From: Pantoea agglomerans
GTDB lineage: Bacteria; Pseudomonadota; Gammaproteobacteria; Enterobacterales; Enterobacteriaceae
Assembly: GCF_021397715.1 (NCBI RefSeq)
Contig: NZ_CP090207.1
Location: 2,232,001-2,296,000, forward strand
Length of the DNA stretch: 64,000 nt
Reading direction: 5' to 3'
Of this stretch, positions 52,316-61,000 are shown in pieces; position 1 is the first letter of the stretch, and each line of letters opens with the position of its first letter. The notes beneath the pieces were generated by a model. The model worked only from the letters and a program-made list of their open reading frames with translations. It was not told the origin of the DNA and made no database searches. The translations under genes and the position numbers were made by a program.

Positions 52316-54442
52316 ATGAAAATAACCTTACTGCGTCAGGCGACGCTGCCGCTGTTGATCCTGCCCGCCCTCTATCCTTTGTCGCCGCTGGCGGCGGAAA
52401 ATGACAATACCCTGGTGGTCAGCGCGACCCCGGCGGAGAGCGGCCTGAACGTGCTTGATACGCCCGCCGCCGTCAGCGTGGTCAGTGGTGATGAGATGCG
52501 CCAGGCCGCGCCGCGCGTCAACCTGTCGGAAAATCTCAGCAGCGTGCCCGGCCTGCAGATCCAGAACAGACAGAATTACGCCCAGGATCTGCAGCTGTCG
52601 ATCCGCGGCTTTGGCTCCCGATCAACCTATGGCGTTCGCGGTTTACGCATCTATGTCGACGGTATTCCCGCCACCATGCCGGACGGTCAGGCGCAAACCT
52701 CAAATATTGATATCGGCTCCATCGATCACGTCGAGGTGCTGCGCGGGCCGTTTTCCGCGCTGTACGGCAATGCCTCCGGCGGCGTGCTGAATGTGACGAC
52801 TCAGGCCGGGCAACAGCCGCCCTCGCTGGAGGCGAGTAGCTGGTACGGCAGCTACGGCAGCTGGCGCAATAGCGTCAAAGCCAGCGGCGCGACCGGCGAC
52901 GGCAGCCACGCCGGTGATGTGAACTACACCGTTTCCGCCTCACGCTTTACCACGCACGGCTACCGGGACCACAGCGCCGCCCAGAAAAATCTCGGCAATG
53001 CCCGGCTCGGGGTACGGATTGATGATGTCAGCACCTTAACGCTGCTGTTCAACAGCGTCCATATCGATGCGCAGGACCCCGGCGGTCTGACGCCCGCCCA
53101 GTGGCGCGACAATCCCCGTCAGGTGGTGAGTAATGTCTCGCTCTACGATACGCGTAAAACCGTTGACCAGACGCAAGGCGGCCTGCACTACCAGCGCCAG
53201 ATGAGTGAAAACGACGATCTCAGCGTGATGGTGTATGCCGGTGTACGCGAAACCACCCAGTTTCAGTCGATTCCCGCCAGTGTTCAGAGCAGCCCCAGCC
53301 ATCCCGGCGGCGTAATCGACCTGACCCGCCACTATCAGGGCATCGATACCCGCTGGACCCACCGCGACAGCCTACTGTCGATTCCGGTGACGCTGACCGG
53401 CGGCCTCGATTACGAAACCATGACGGAACGGCGCAAAGGCTACGAGAACTTTACCGTCAGCAATGGCGTGACCCATTACGGCGATCAGGGCAACCTGCGA
53501 CGCAATGAGCGCAACCTGATGTGGAACCTCGATCCCTATCTGCAGACGGCCTGGCAACTGACCGATAAGCTGTCGCTGGATGCCGGTGTGCGCTTCAGCA
53601 CCGTTAACTTCGACTCCAATGACTTTTATGTTCGTAACGGCAACGGTGATGACAGCGGCGATGCGCGCTATCACAAATGGTTACCGGCGGCGTCGCTGAA
53701 GTATGCGTTTGACCCGAGCTGGAACGCCTATCTCTCGGCCGGTCGCGGCTTTGAAACCCCAACGATTAATGAGCTGTCTTACCGTTCAGATGGTCAGTCG
53801 GGCCTCAATCTCGGCCTGAAACCGTCCACCAGCGATACGCTGGAGATCGGCAGCAAGAAACGGATTGGCAATGGCCTGGTCAGCGCGGCGCTGTTTCAGA
53901 CCGATACCCAGGATGAAATTGTCGCTGACGCCAGCAGTGGCGGACGCACCACCTATAAAAACGCCGGCGAAACCCGACGTCGCGGGCTGGAGTTAGCGCT
54001 GGATCAGCAGTTTGGCTGGGACTGGCAGCTGAAAATGGCTTATACCCTGCTGGATGCGCGCTATCGCAGCAACGCCTGCGGCAGTGACAGCTGCGACGGC
54101 AATCGCATTCCCGGCATCGCCCGTAATATGCTCTACGCCGGGCTAGGCTATGCGCCGGAACAGGGCTTCTATGCCGGAGCGGAAATGCGCTACCTGAGCC
54201 AGATCGCCGCCGATGACCAGAATGAGGTCAATACCCCATCCTATACCGTCGTCGCGCTGAACAGCGGCTATAAATGGCAGGTCAGTGACTGGACGCTGGA
54301 TCTGTTTGGCCGGGTCGATAATCTGTTTGACCGCGAGTATGTCGGGTCGGTGATCGTTAATGAGAGCAATGGCCGCTACTTCGAATCGGCACCTGGCCGC
54401 AATTACAGCGTCGGCTTAACGCTGGGTTACGCTTTCCGCTAA
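52316..54442 (+). CDS. pqqU: TonB-dependent outer-membrane receptor, PqqU (YncD)-like
   Basis: 708 residues (E. coli YncD about 700). Signal peptide to about residue 27, TonB box-like 'NTLVVSATPAESGLN', and a plug with 'VNLSENLSSVPGLQIQNRQN' and 'LSIRGFGSRSTYGVRGLRIY'. The 22-strand barrel includes 'GRGFETPTINELSYR' and 'GRVDNLFDREYVGSVIVNES'. It ends in 'GLTLGYAFR' with an aromatic near the C-terminus. Long stretches match E. coli YncD, which takes up PQQ, as I recall it. The pqq operon ends about 5.8 kb away in this same window. A terminator follows. Confidence 0.9.
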   Translation: MKITLLRQATLPLLILPALYPLSPLAAENDNTLVVSATPAESGLNVLDTPAAVSVVSGDEMRQAAPRVNLSENLSSVPGLQIQNRQNYAQDLQLSIRGFGSRSTYGVRGLRIYVDGIPATMPDGQAQTSNIDIGSIDHVEVLRGPFSALYGNASGGVLNVTTQAGQQPPSLEASSWYGSYGSWRNSVKASGATGDGSHAGDVNYTVSASRFTTHGYRDHSAAQKNLGNARLGVRIDDVSTLTLLFNSVHIDAQDPGGLTPAQWRDNPRQVVSNVSLYDTRKTVDQTQGGLHYQRQMSENDDLSVMVYAGVRETTQFQSIPASVQSSPSHPGGVIDLTRHYQGIDTRWTHRDSLLSIPVTLTGGLDYETMTERRKGYENFTVSNGVTHYGDQGNLRRNERNLMWNLDPYLQTAWQLTDKLSLDAGVRFSTVNFDSNDFYVRNGNGDDSGDARYHKWLPAASLKYAFDPSWNAYLSAGRGFETPTINELSYRSDGQSGLNLGLKPSTSDTLEIGSKKRIGNGLVSAALFQTDTQDEIVADASSGGRTTYKNAGETRRRGLELALDQQFGWDWQLKMAYTLLDARYRSNACGSDSCDGNRIPGIARNMLYAGLGYAPEQGFYAGAEMRYLSQIAADDQNEVNTPSYTVVALNSGYKWQVSDWTLDLFGRVDNLFDREYVGSVIVNESNGRYFESAPGRNYSVGLTLGYAFR

Positions 54443-54450
54443 TTAAAGAG

Positions 54451-54477
54451 GCTGGCTTGCGAAAGCCAGCTTATTTT
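54451..54477 (+). terminator. Rho-independent terminator after pqqU
   Basis: GCTGGCTT-GCGA-AAGCCAGC stem followed by TTATTTT, 9 bases after the receptor stop. Confidence 0.85.
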
Positions 54478-54774
54478 CGCCCGCCATTCAGATTAATATA
54501 ATCTCACCGCTTTATTATTCAATGCTGTTATTTAAGATAAATCGCGCTCCGCTTTATTTGGCTGCCTGATAGCAAAACATTTATAACCTGTTATTAAACT
54601 GTATTCTCTTTTGAGAATAAAAATGGAAATAGCGCCTCAATTAAAGTGACAGGAATCCGCCTGTTTCCTGATAGATTAGCGTCAAATTAAACTCATCAAC
54701 TCAGCCGCTCATCTTGACGGCTTAAATCCTCAATTGTGCGTTGAGCTTTGATGCCATACAGGGATGCTTAGTCA
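54478..54774. other. AT-rich leader of the autotransporter gene
   Basis: Markedly AT-richer than flanking DNA. It contains a 7-base inverted repeat TATTCTC-TTTT-GAGAATA (54602-54619). No gene is seen; promoter elements cannot be assigned with confidence. Confidence 0.45.
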
Positions 54775-57700
54775 ATGAAAAAAATAAACACGCGTCATTT
54801 AACCCCATTAGCCCTATTAATAGGATTTATCCTGAGTGGTTCTGCTGCGGGTGAAAATATCGGAAGCCAGACAGGAACAAATATCACATTGAATAATGGC
54901 GACATCCTGACTGGTGATGCGCTCTATTCCGGCGGCCTTTACGGCATAATGAATCCCTATGGTCAGACTGGCATCATTAATTTAGGCAGCCAGTCAGTGA
55001 TTAATGTTAATGATGCGGCTAATTACGCACGGGGTGTGGTCATCTGGGGCAGAAACAGTACGCTGACTGCCGATGGCCTTACCGTCAATGTCAGCGGCGA
55101 TCGGGCTGTGGGTATTAATATCATCGGGGATAATGTCACCGCCAATCTGGGCAGCGGAACGGCCGTCAATGTGACCGGCACCGGCGATATGATTGCCAGC
55201 GGGGTGACCGTTAAAGGCGGGTCCTTTTTAACCGCCGATGCCCTTTCTGTTACAACCGTGGGCGGCACCGGCACCGGCCTCACAATTACCAATCCCGGCA
55301 GTGGCGCTGACCTGAGAAACCTGAGTACGATATCGACAAACGGTGATCGAAGCAGTGGGATTGTGGTTGATGCATTAAATGGAACGGCGTCATCCGCCCT
55401 TTCATCACTGAAGGCCAACCAGCTGAGCATTACCACCGCTGGCGATTATTCAAATGGCCTTGAGCTGCAGGAAAATACCCTCGCGGATTTAGGCGCTGGC
55501 AGTGTCATCACCACCACCGGCGCTGATTCAACCGGTCTGTGGAACTTTGGTGATCTCACCGCTGAAAGTCTGACAATTTCTACCTCTGGCGCTGACGCTA
55601 TCGCTCTGGAAGTGAGAGGCAATGGTGTTGCCAATATCGGTGCCGACAGCCACGTCACTTCCGCGCTGGCGGGCGGTATTGTCGCCAGTGGTACCAACAC
55701 AACGATTAATTTTAAGGGTACAGCAGAACAGCGGAATACCATCGATGCCGGTGGCTCTTATGGGGCTTCTGCACAAACCTCTGCCTCAACCGTTAATCTG
55801 GATGAGACCGATATTACCAGCGCCAATATGGGCTTATGGGCAATTAATTCGGGTCACATTACCGGTAATAACATCACCATTAAAAATGCAGTAACAGAAC
55901 AAGCCGCTGTGTTTGCGATGGCAGGCGGTGATATCGATTTAACCGGCGATTTAGCGATTACCCTGCCCTCATCAGATGAGCTGGCTATCGCAACACAATA
56001 TGACGCGGGTTACGCAGCGGGTAACATTAACGTTGATGGCAAACTGAATATGATGGGTTCAGTTTATTCCAACGGCGGAAAAATTGATTTATCACTGCAG
56101 CCGGGATCGGTCTGGGAAGGGAGTGCGTTTAGCGATAATATTAATAGCGGCTATTTAAACGCAACCCTCGATAATAGCGACTGGTATGTTAGCGGAACGT
56201 CAAATCTCGATCGGTTAACCCTCACCAACAGTAACGTTGACTTTAGCCGGGCAACCTCTGCCAGCGGGTATTCCACCTTAACCGTTGCGGATCTTCAGGG
56301 TACGGGTCATTTCAACATGCGTGTTGATCTGGTCGGTGAAGGAGATGGCGTAAATAACGGCGGTGATAAGCTGGTCGTCACCAACAGCAGTGCTGGCGAT
56401 TATTCACTCTCTTTTGTTAACCAGGGAAGTCTGGCTACCACGGGTAATGAGACATTAACCGTGGTGGAAACCCCAGATGGTCAGGCCAGTTTTACCTCAG
56501 ACTCTGATGTCGAACTGGGTGGCTATCTTTATAGCGTAAGCAAAACGGGTAATAACTGGGCGTTAGCCTCTTCCGGTCGTGTGCCTGCGGTAGATCCGGT
56601 TACCCCGGATGAACCGGTAATTCCTGATGAACCCGTTACGCCTGCAGACCCGGTAACGCCGGATGAACCGGTTACGCCTGACGAACCCGCAACCCCTGCA
56701 GAACCGGTTACGCCTGACGAACCCGTAACGCCGGATGAACCGGTAACGCCTGACGAACCTGCAACCCCTGCAGAACCGGTAACGCCTGACGAACCTGCAA
56801 CCCCTGCAGAACCGGCAACCCCTGCGGAACCCGCAACGCCTGCAGAACCGGCAACCCCTGCTGATGAACCCGTCACGCCTGAGCGTGGCGCGGAACCTGA
56901 CGCTCCCGTTGTCCCGACTGCGCCGGCGGCACCTCAACAGACTAAACCGATCACCACCACCGCTGATGCCGGCGGCAATTTCCTGCACATCGGCTATCTG
57001 CTTAACTATGTCGAGAACCAGACGCTGCTGCAGCGCATGGGCGATATCCGTCAGAGCAGCGGCACAGGCAACGTCTGGTTAAGAGGCTATGGCGGTAAGC
57101 TGAGTTCTTTCTCAAGCGGAAAGCTGAGCGGTTTTGACATGGACTACAGCGGCTTCCAGTTTGGTGTGGATAAGAACCTGATTGAAGGTAAGAAGCTGTA
57201 TGGCGGCTTATTCATGGGAACGACTCACGCCTCACCTAAATATCGCGGCGGTGACGGAACAGCAGAATCACAGCATTTTGGTGCCTACCTGACCTGGATG
57301 GCTGACAATGGCTTTTACATCGATCAGGTTTACAAAATTAACCGCCTCAGCAACCAGTTCGACGTTAAAGACAGCCAGCAGAATCAGGTTTCCGGTAAAG
57401 CAAAATCGACCGGCTACAGCGCCTCTGTTGAAGCGGGTAAACGTTTTAGCTTCTCAGCCAACAATCAGGGTTTCTACCTCGAACCCCAGGTTCAGCTGAC
57501 CGCAGGCCGTCAGAAAGGCTCGCAGACCCGGGCAAGTAACGGTCTGGTGATTGCGTTCAAAGATTATGATGCGGTTAATGGCCGGATCAGCGCGCTGGCA
57601 GGCTACAGCGAGGATAAAGCGGGCAGCAAATATAACGTTTATGTCAAAACCGGACTGGTGCGTGAGTTCTCAGCCAATATGCAATATGCCTTAAACGGCT

Positions 57701-57861
57701 CCCGCGAGAAGACCGATTTTCGCGGTAACGGCTGGAACAATGGCCTGGGCGTGAGCGCAAGTCTGAATAACGTGCACAATTTCTATCTGGAAGCCGATCT
57801 CACCACCGGTCAACGCTTTGATCAGCGTCAGGTTAATGCGGGCTACCGCTTCAGTTTTTAA
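54775..57861 (+). CDS. Type V autotransporter (AIDA/pertactin-like) with Pro-rich stalk
   Basis: 1028 residues. Signal peptide 'MKKINTRHLTPLALLIGFILSGSAA'. The passenger (about 30-600) is a Gly/Thr/Asn-rich beta-helix with repeated 'GD.SNGLELQENTLADLGAGS'-like units. A stalk of 'VTPDEP/ATPAEP' hexads spans about 604-703. The C-terminal autotransporter barrel starts near 755 (NVWLRGYGGKLSSFSSGKL) and ends 'NAGYRFSF' with terminal phenylalanine. It is secreted to the cell surface, probably as an adhesin. Codon use and base composition are AT-richer than neighbours at the 5' end. There is no obvious protease motif. Confidence 0.9.
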   Translation: MKKINTRHLTPLALLIGFILSGSAAGENIGSQTGTNITLNNGDILTGDALYSGGLYGIMNPYGQTGIINLGSQSVINVNDAANYARGVVIWGRNSTLTADGLTVNVSGDRAVGINIIGDNVTANLGSGTAVNVTGTGDMIASGVTVKGGSFLTADALSVTTVGGTGTGLTITNPGSGADLRNLSTISTNGDRSSGIVVDALNGTASSALSSLKANQLSITTAGDYSNGLELQENTLADLGAGSVITTTGADSTGLWNFGDLTAESLTISTSGADAIALEVRGNGVANIGADSHVTSALAGGIVASGTNTTINFKGTAEQRNTIDAGGSYGASAQTSASTVNLDETDITSANMGLWAINSGHITGNNITIKNAVTEQAAVFAMAGGDIDLTGDLAITLPSSDELAIATQYDAGYAAGNINVDGKLNMMGSVYSNGGKIDLSLQPGSVWEGSAFSDNINSGYLNATLDNSDWYVSGTSNLDRLTLTNSNVDFSRATSASGYSTLTVADLQGTGHFNMRVDLVGEGDGVNNGGDKLVVTNSSAGDYSLSFVNQGSLATTGNETLTVVETPDGQASFTSDSDVELGGYLYSVSKTGNNWALASSGRVPAVDPVTPDEPVIPDEPVTPADPVTPDEPVTPDEPATPAEPVTPDEPVTPDEPVTPDEPATPAEPVTPDEPATPAEPATPAEPATPAEPATPADEPVTPERGAEPDAPVVPTAPAAPQQTKPITTTADAGGNFLHIGYLLNYVENQTLLQRMGDIRQSSGTGNVWLRGYGGKLSSFSSGKLSGFDMDYSGFQFGVDKNLIEGKKLYGGLFMGTTHASPKYRGGDGTAESQHFGAYLTWMADNGFYIDQVYKINRLSNQFDVKDSQQNQVSGKAKSTGYSASVEAGKRFSFSANNQGFYLEPQVQLTAGRQKGSQTRASNGLVIAFKDYDAVNGRISALAGYSEDKAGSKYNVYVKTGLVREFSANMQYALNGSREKTDFRGNGWNNGLGVSASLNNVHNFYLEADLTTGQRFDQRQVNAGYRFSF
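56590..56880 (+). repeat. Tandem 18-base repeat coding the autotransporter stalk
   Basis: About 16 units of 18 bases encode VTPDEP or ATPAEP variants (one VIPDEP, one VTPADP, and one 7-residue ATPADEP unit). The register changes between units, and the alternating order of VTPDEP and ATPAEP suggests past unit duplication. Copy-number change would alter stalk length without a frameshift. Confidence 0.9.
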
Positions 57862-57872
57862 CTCTTAGCAGT

Positions 57873-57902
57873 AATGTCCTGCCAGCCTGGCAGGACATTT
57901 TT
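57873..57902. terminator. Terminator after autotransporter
   Basis: AATGTCCTGCCAG / CTGGCAGGACATT stem (13 bp nominal) followed by TTT, 12 bases after the autotransporter stop and before the convergent yecD-like gene. It may act on both strands. Confidence 0.85.
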
Positions 57903-57923
57903 CCACCTTCAAAGGCTGTTATC

Positions 57924-58478
57924 TCACTGCGGTAATAATTCCACAATATCCGCGCTGCTGCCGGTTTCGCCCAGACGAGGGAAAATCAGGTTGATGCTGT
58001 TGTTATGGGTATTAAGGTCTAAATCCGTCATGGCATCGGTGGCCAGCGTGACGTTGTAACCGAGCTCGTACGCCTGACGTGCGGTCGATTCCACCCCAAT
58101 ACTGGTGGCGATGCCACAAATCACCACCTGCGTAATTCCGCGTTTCTGCAGCTCTTCATGCAGTGGCGTGGCGTGAAACGCGCCCCAGGTTTTTTTGGTA
58201 ATGGTCAGATCGTTCTGCTGCGGTGTCATCTCCGGCACCAGTGTCGCCCAGTCAGCCGGCAGTTCGCCGCCGTGACGCGCCTGCTCAGTCCGGCCCGGCG
58301 CCCCGCCCGCGACGTTAACCAGTACCACCGGCAGATCGCTGGCGCGAAACGCCTGAGCCAGGCGCGCGCAGCGTTCAACTACCGGCTGCGGCTGATGGAC
58401 CAGCGGCAGCGCAACGATGCCATGTTGCAGGTCAATAACAATCAGCGCCGTTTTCGCATCAAGTGTGGTTACAGCCAT
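57924..58478 (-). CDS. YecD-like isochorismatase-family protein lacking the nucleophile cysteine
   Basis: 184 residues. Cysteine-hydrolase fold: aspartate in 'TALIVIDLQHGIV' and lysine in 'TKKTWGAFHATPL'. The site where hydrolases have cysteine reads 'CGIATSIGVESTARQAYELGYN', with glycine in its place, as in E. coli YecD ('GISTNIGVESTAR'). EntB-type isochorismatases also lack the cysteine, so vinyl-ether hydrolysis rather than amide hydrolysis is possible. The substrate is unknown. It lies 11 bases downstream of a MarR gene, forming a two-gene operon. Confidence 0.87.
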   Translation of the reverse strand: MAVTTLDAKTALIVIDLQHGIVALPLVHQPQPVVERCARLAQAFRASDLPVVLVNVAGGAPGRTEQARHGGELPADWATLVPEMTPQQNDLTITKKTWGAFHATPLHEELQKRGITQVVICGIATSIGVESTARQAYELGYNVTLATDAMTDLDLNTHNNSINLIFPRLGETGSSADIVELLPQ

Positions 58479-58489
58479 ATCGTCTCCTC

Positions 58490-58921
58490 TCAGGATTCAT
58501 GTTCAGTAAGTCGTTGAAGTAAAGGAATGGCATCGATCAACTGCTGCTGCTCGGCCACACTCAGCTGTGCCTCAAAAGCCCCGATCAACCAGTCATCACG
58601 CATCGCACGGCTGGACGCGATGACCGCCAGACAGGCTTCCGTGGGGCGATAGCGGGTTTTGCGTCCGTCATGGGGATCGGGCTCGCCGGTCACCATGCCC
58701 GCGTCCAGCAGGGTGGCGACGGTGGCGCCCATTGACTGACTGCGAACGCTTTCCGCCGCGGCCAGTTCAGTGACCGTCATCGCCCCGTCACGCACCAGAT
58801 AGCCCAGTACGGCCACCTGCGACCAGCTGAGATTGCCGGGCGGCGCGGACTCACGCAGCCGACGAGCCAGTTTACCCACCAGCATACGCAAGGTGGCGGC
58901 AGGTTCGCTTAAATCGCACAT
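58490..58921 (-). CDS. MarR-family transcriptional regulator
   Basis: 143 residues. Winged helix: 'LSWSQVAVLGYLVRDGAMTVTELAAAESVRSQSMGATVATLLDAGMVTGEPDPHDGRKTRY', with the D-G-R wing motif. It lies directly upstream of the yecD-like gene. A perfect palindrome 43 bases upstream of its start suggests autoregulation. Confidence 0.9.
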   Translation of the reverse strand: MCDLSEPAATLRMLVGKLARRLRESAPPGNLSWSQVAVLGYLVRDGAMTVTELAAAESVRSQSMGATVATLLDAGMVTGEPDPHDGRKTRYRPTEACLAVIASSRAMRDDWLIGAFEAQLSVAEQQQLIDAIPLLQRLTEHES

Positions 58922-58963
58922 CGCCCTTCTCCTCAGGTTTAGCGGCCAGTATAGAGATACGAA

Positions 58964-58983
58964 GGTAAACTGTGTAGTTTACC
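58964..58983. promoter_or_regulatory. Operator palindrome of the MarR/yecD-like operon
   Basis: GGTAAACT-GTGT-AGTTTACC: perfect 8-base arms, 42 bases upstream of the MarR start and just beyond the sutR stop (58990). The size fits a MarR dimer site. Confidence 0.65.
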
Positions 58984-58989
58984 CTGGTT

Positions 58990-59544
58990 TCAATTTGTAA
59001 GTTCGGGGCGCTGCAGATAGTGGATCAGGCTGTGAAACCGTAGCGGACTGCTGAGCGGATTACGGTAGCTGTGGGTGACGTCAGCGCGGAATTGAAACGC
59101 TGCACCGCGGGGCAGACGCCGCCAGAGATCGCCGACCCCAAGCAGCAGTTCCCCCTCTATGACCACAACCTGCTCAACGCAGCCCGCTTCATGGGGCGAA
59201 GAGATGCTCTGTGCGCCTGCGGCCAGCTCAACCGCCAGCAGATCAAACCGCAGTTGCGGATCGTAAGGTAACAGCGGCTGGACCGACATCTCGGCGTTGG
59301 GCTGACTGAAGCCCGCGGGCGCGCCGGGCAACGGATTGCCGTCGATAAAAAACGAAAACGGCACGTTAAAGCCGGTGGCAATTTTCCACAGCGTCGCCAC
59401 CGTCGGGCTCGATTCGCCGCGCTCAATCTGGCCCAGCATCGCTTTGCTGACGCCGGTTCGTTCGGCCGTCAGCGTCAGGCTCCAGCCGTTGGCCTGACGT
59501 AACTGTCTGAGCGCGTTACTCAGATGGTGCTGAATGCTCTCCAC
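58990..59544 (-). CDS. sutR: SutR-like XRE/cupin transcriptional regulator
   Basis: 184 residues (E. coli SutR/YdcN 178). N-terminal XRE helix-turn-helix 'LRQLRQANGWSLTLTAERTGVSKAMLGQIERGESSPTVATLWKIATGFNVPFS', then a cupin domain ('VVVIEGELLLGVGDLWRRLPRGAAFQFRADVTHSYRNP', 'RFHSLIHYLQRPE'). The match to SutR extends across the whole length. SutR in E. coli is linked to control of sulfur-utilisation genes. It is divergent from ydcO as in E. coli, with a large double operator between. Confidence 0.9.
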   Translation of the reverse strand: MESIQHHLSNALRQLRQANGWSLTLTAERTGVSKAMLGQIERGESSPTVATLWKIATGFNVPFSFFIDGNPLPGAPAGFSQPNAEMSVQPLLPYDPQLRFDLLAVELAAGAQSISSPHEAGCVEQVVVIEGELLLGVGDLWRRLPRGAAFQFRADVTHSYRNPLSSPLRFHSLIHYLQRPELTN

Positions 59545-59602
59545 TTCTGCTCCTGATTCTGTCGCCAGTCCACACGCTGACCTTATGGCGGCAGTGTAGC
59601 AC

Positions 59603-59649
59603 TTGTGCGTTATAGCGCATCATGCGACCATGTGCGCTATAACGCACAA
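59603..59649. promoter_or_regulatory. Double operator in the sutR-ydcO intergenic region
   Basis: Perfect 17-base inverted arms TTGTGCGTTATAGCGCA (59603-59619) and TGCGCTATAACGCACAA (59633-59649), 13 bases apart. Each arm is itself near-palindromic (TGCG-N6-CGCA), so two regulator dimers could bind. It probably controls both divergent genes. Confidence 0.75.
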
Positions 59650-59662
59650 ACCGGTTAACATC

Positions 59663-60838
59663 ATGATTCAGACATCTGTTCAACCCCGCCTGACTCTGCC
59701 GATGGTGGTCTCTGGCTTTGTCGCTGTGCTGGTCGGCTACAGCAGCAGCGGCGCGATTGTTTATCAGGCCTTCGAGGCGGCTGGCGCGTCACCCAGCCAA
59801 ATCGGCGGCTGGCTGGCGGTGCTGGGCATCGCGCTGGGTATTGCCTCGCTGGGATTATCGCTGCGCTACCGGATGCCGGTGCTGGCGGCCTGGTCAACCC
59901 CTGGCGCGGCGCTGCTGGCAACCAGCTTTCACGACATCAGCCTCAACGAAGCTGTCGGGGTGTTTGTCTTCGCCAATCTGCTGATCGTCCTTTCCGGCGT
60001 GACCGGCCTGTTTGCGCGCCTGATGAACACCATTCCCGCCTCGCTGGCGGCGGCGATGCTGGCCGGTATTCTGCTGCGCTTTGGCCTGCAGACCTTTGCC
60101 GATTTGCAGACCAACTTTGCCCTGTGCGGCAGTATGTGTCTGGCCTGGCTGCTGGCCCGCCGCTGGCTGTCGCGCTACGCCATTCTGATCACCCTGCTGA
60201 TTGGAACCGGCGTCGCGCTGGCGCAGCAGGCGATCCATTTTCCGCCACAGCCGATTGTGCTGACGCTGCCGCAGCCGGTAATGCCACATTTTACCCTGAC
60301 CACGCTGATCGGCATCGGCCTGCCCTATTTTCTGGTCACCATGGCGTCACAGAACGCGCCCGGCATCGCCACGCTGCAGGCGCACGGTTACCGCCCGCCG
60401 GTCTCATCACTGATCAGCTGGACCGGCCTTATCGCGCTGTTACTGGCACCCTTTGGCGGCTTTTCGGTCTGTATTGCCGCCATCACCGCCGCCATCTGCA
60501 TGAGTGATGAGGTGGATGCCGATCCGCAGCGGCGCTGGCGGGCAGCCGCGCTGGCAGGGCTGTTTTATCTGCTGGCTGGCGCGGCCGGTGCCCTGATCGC
60601 GGTGTTGTTCAGTGCATTGCCGCCGGTGCTGATTCAGGCGCTGGCCGGACTGGCGCTGCTGGCGACGCTGGGCGGCAGCCTGCAACGGGCACTGGATCAG
60701 CCAGCTGAGCGCGACAGTGCGCTGATCACTTTCCTGATTACCGCCTCCGGTGTCTCGCTGCTTGGCATCGGTCCGGCGTTCTGGGGACTGGTCGGCGGCG
60801 TACTCGCCCATCTGCTGCTGGTGCGAAAAGCACGCTAA
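59663..60838 (+). CDS. ydcO: BenE-family membrane transporter YdcO
   Basis: 391 residues, the same length as E. coli YdcO. About 11-12 helices of the benzoate:H+ symporter (BenE) family. 'GYSSSGAIVYQAFEAAGASPSQIGGW' and 'LGIALGIASLGLSLRYRMPVLAAWSTPGAALL' are the BenE motifs, and 'APFGGFSVCIAAITAAICMSDEVD' is the conserved second half. The ATG at 59663 is taken; the open frame extends into the operator. The substrate in enterics is unproven. Its divergent pairing with sutR suggests a sulfur-related or aromatic anion. Confidence 0.9.
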   Translation: MIQTSVQPRLTLPMVVSGFVAVLVGYSSSGAIVYQAFEAAGASPSQIGGWLAVLGIALGIASLGLSLRYRMPVLAAWSTPGAALLATSFHDISLNEAVGVFVFANLLIVLSGVTGLFARLMNTIPASLAAAMLAGILLRFGLQTFADLQTNFALCGSMCLAWLLARRWLSRYAILITLLIGTGVALAQQAIHFPPQPIVLTLPQPVMPHFTLTTLIGIGLPYFLVTMASQNAPGIATLQAHGYRPPVSSLISWTGLIALLLAPFGGFSVCIAAITAAICMSDEVDADPQRRWRAAALAGLFYLLAGAAGALIAVLFSALPPVLIQALAGLALLATLGGSLQRALDQPAERDSALITFLITASGVSLLGIGPAFWGLVGGVLAHLLLVRKAR

Positions 60839-61000
60839 GCAGCCGTGCTGGCAGGTTGTTTTTGCGCCAGCCGGTGAAAAAACCGCTGCATTTGGCCCCT
60901 TTTCCACCGTTTGATTTGTCATTGTCCCGCGTAAAATCAACCCAATCGTCGATAACACGCGATTTTCTGCCTCAGACAACGACCGATAAGGGCCCAACAG

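Noticed and set aside
56590..56880. Regular repeats that might be a CRISPR array
   Set aside because: Units are contiguous 18-mers in a coding frame with no unique spacers and no cas genes nearby.
56529..56988. Gly-Val-Ser repeat proteins on the minus strand
   Set aside because: Simply the reverse translation of the autotransporter VTPDEP repeat.
60847..60871. GCTGGC/GCCAGC repeat after ydcO as a terminator
   Set aside because: Only a 6-bp stem with a 13-base loop and no following U-run; too weak to call.
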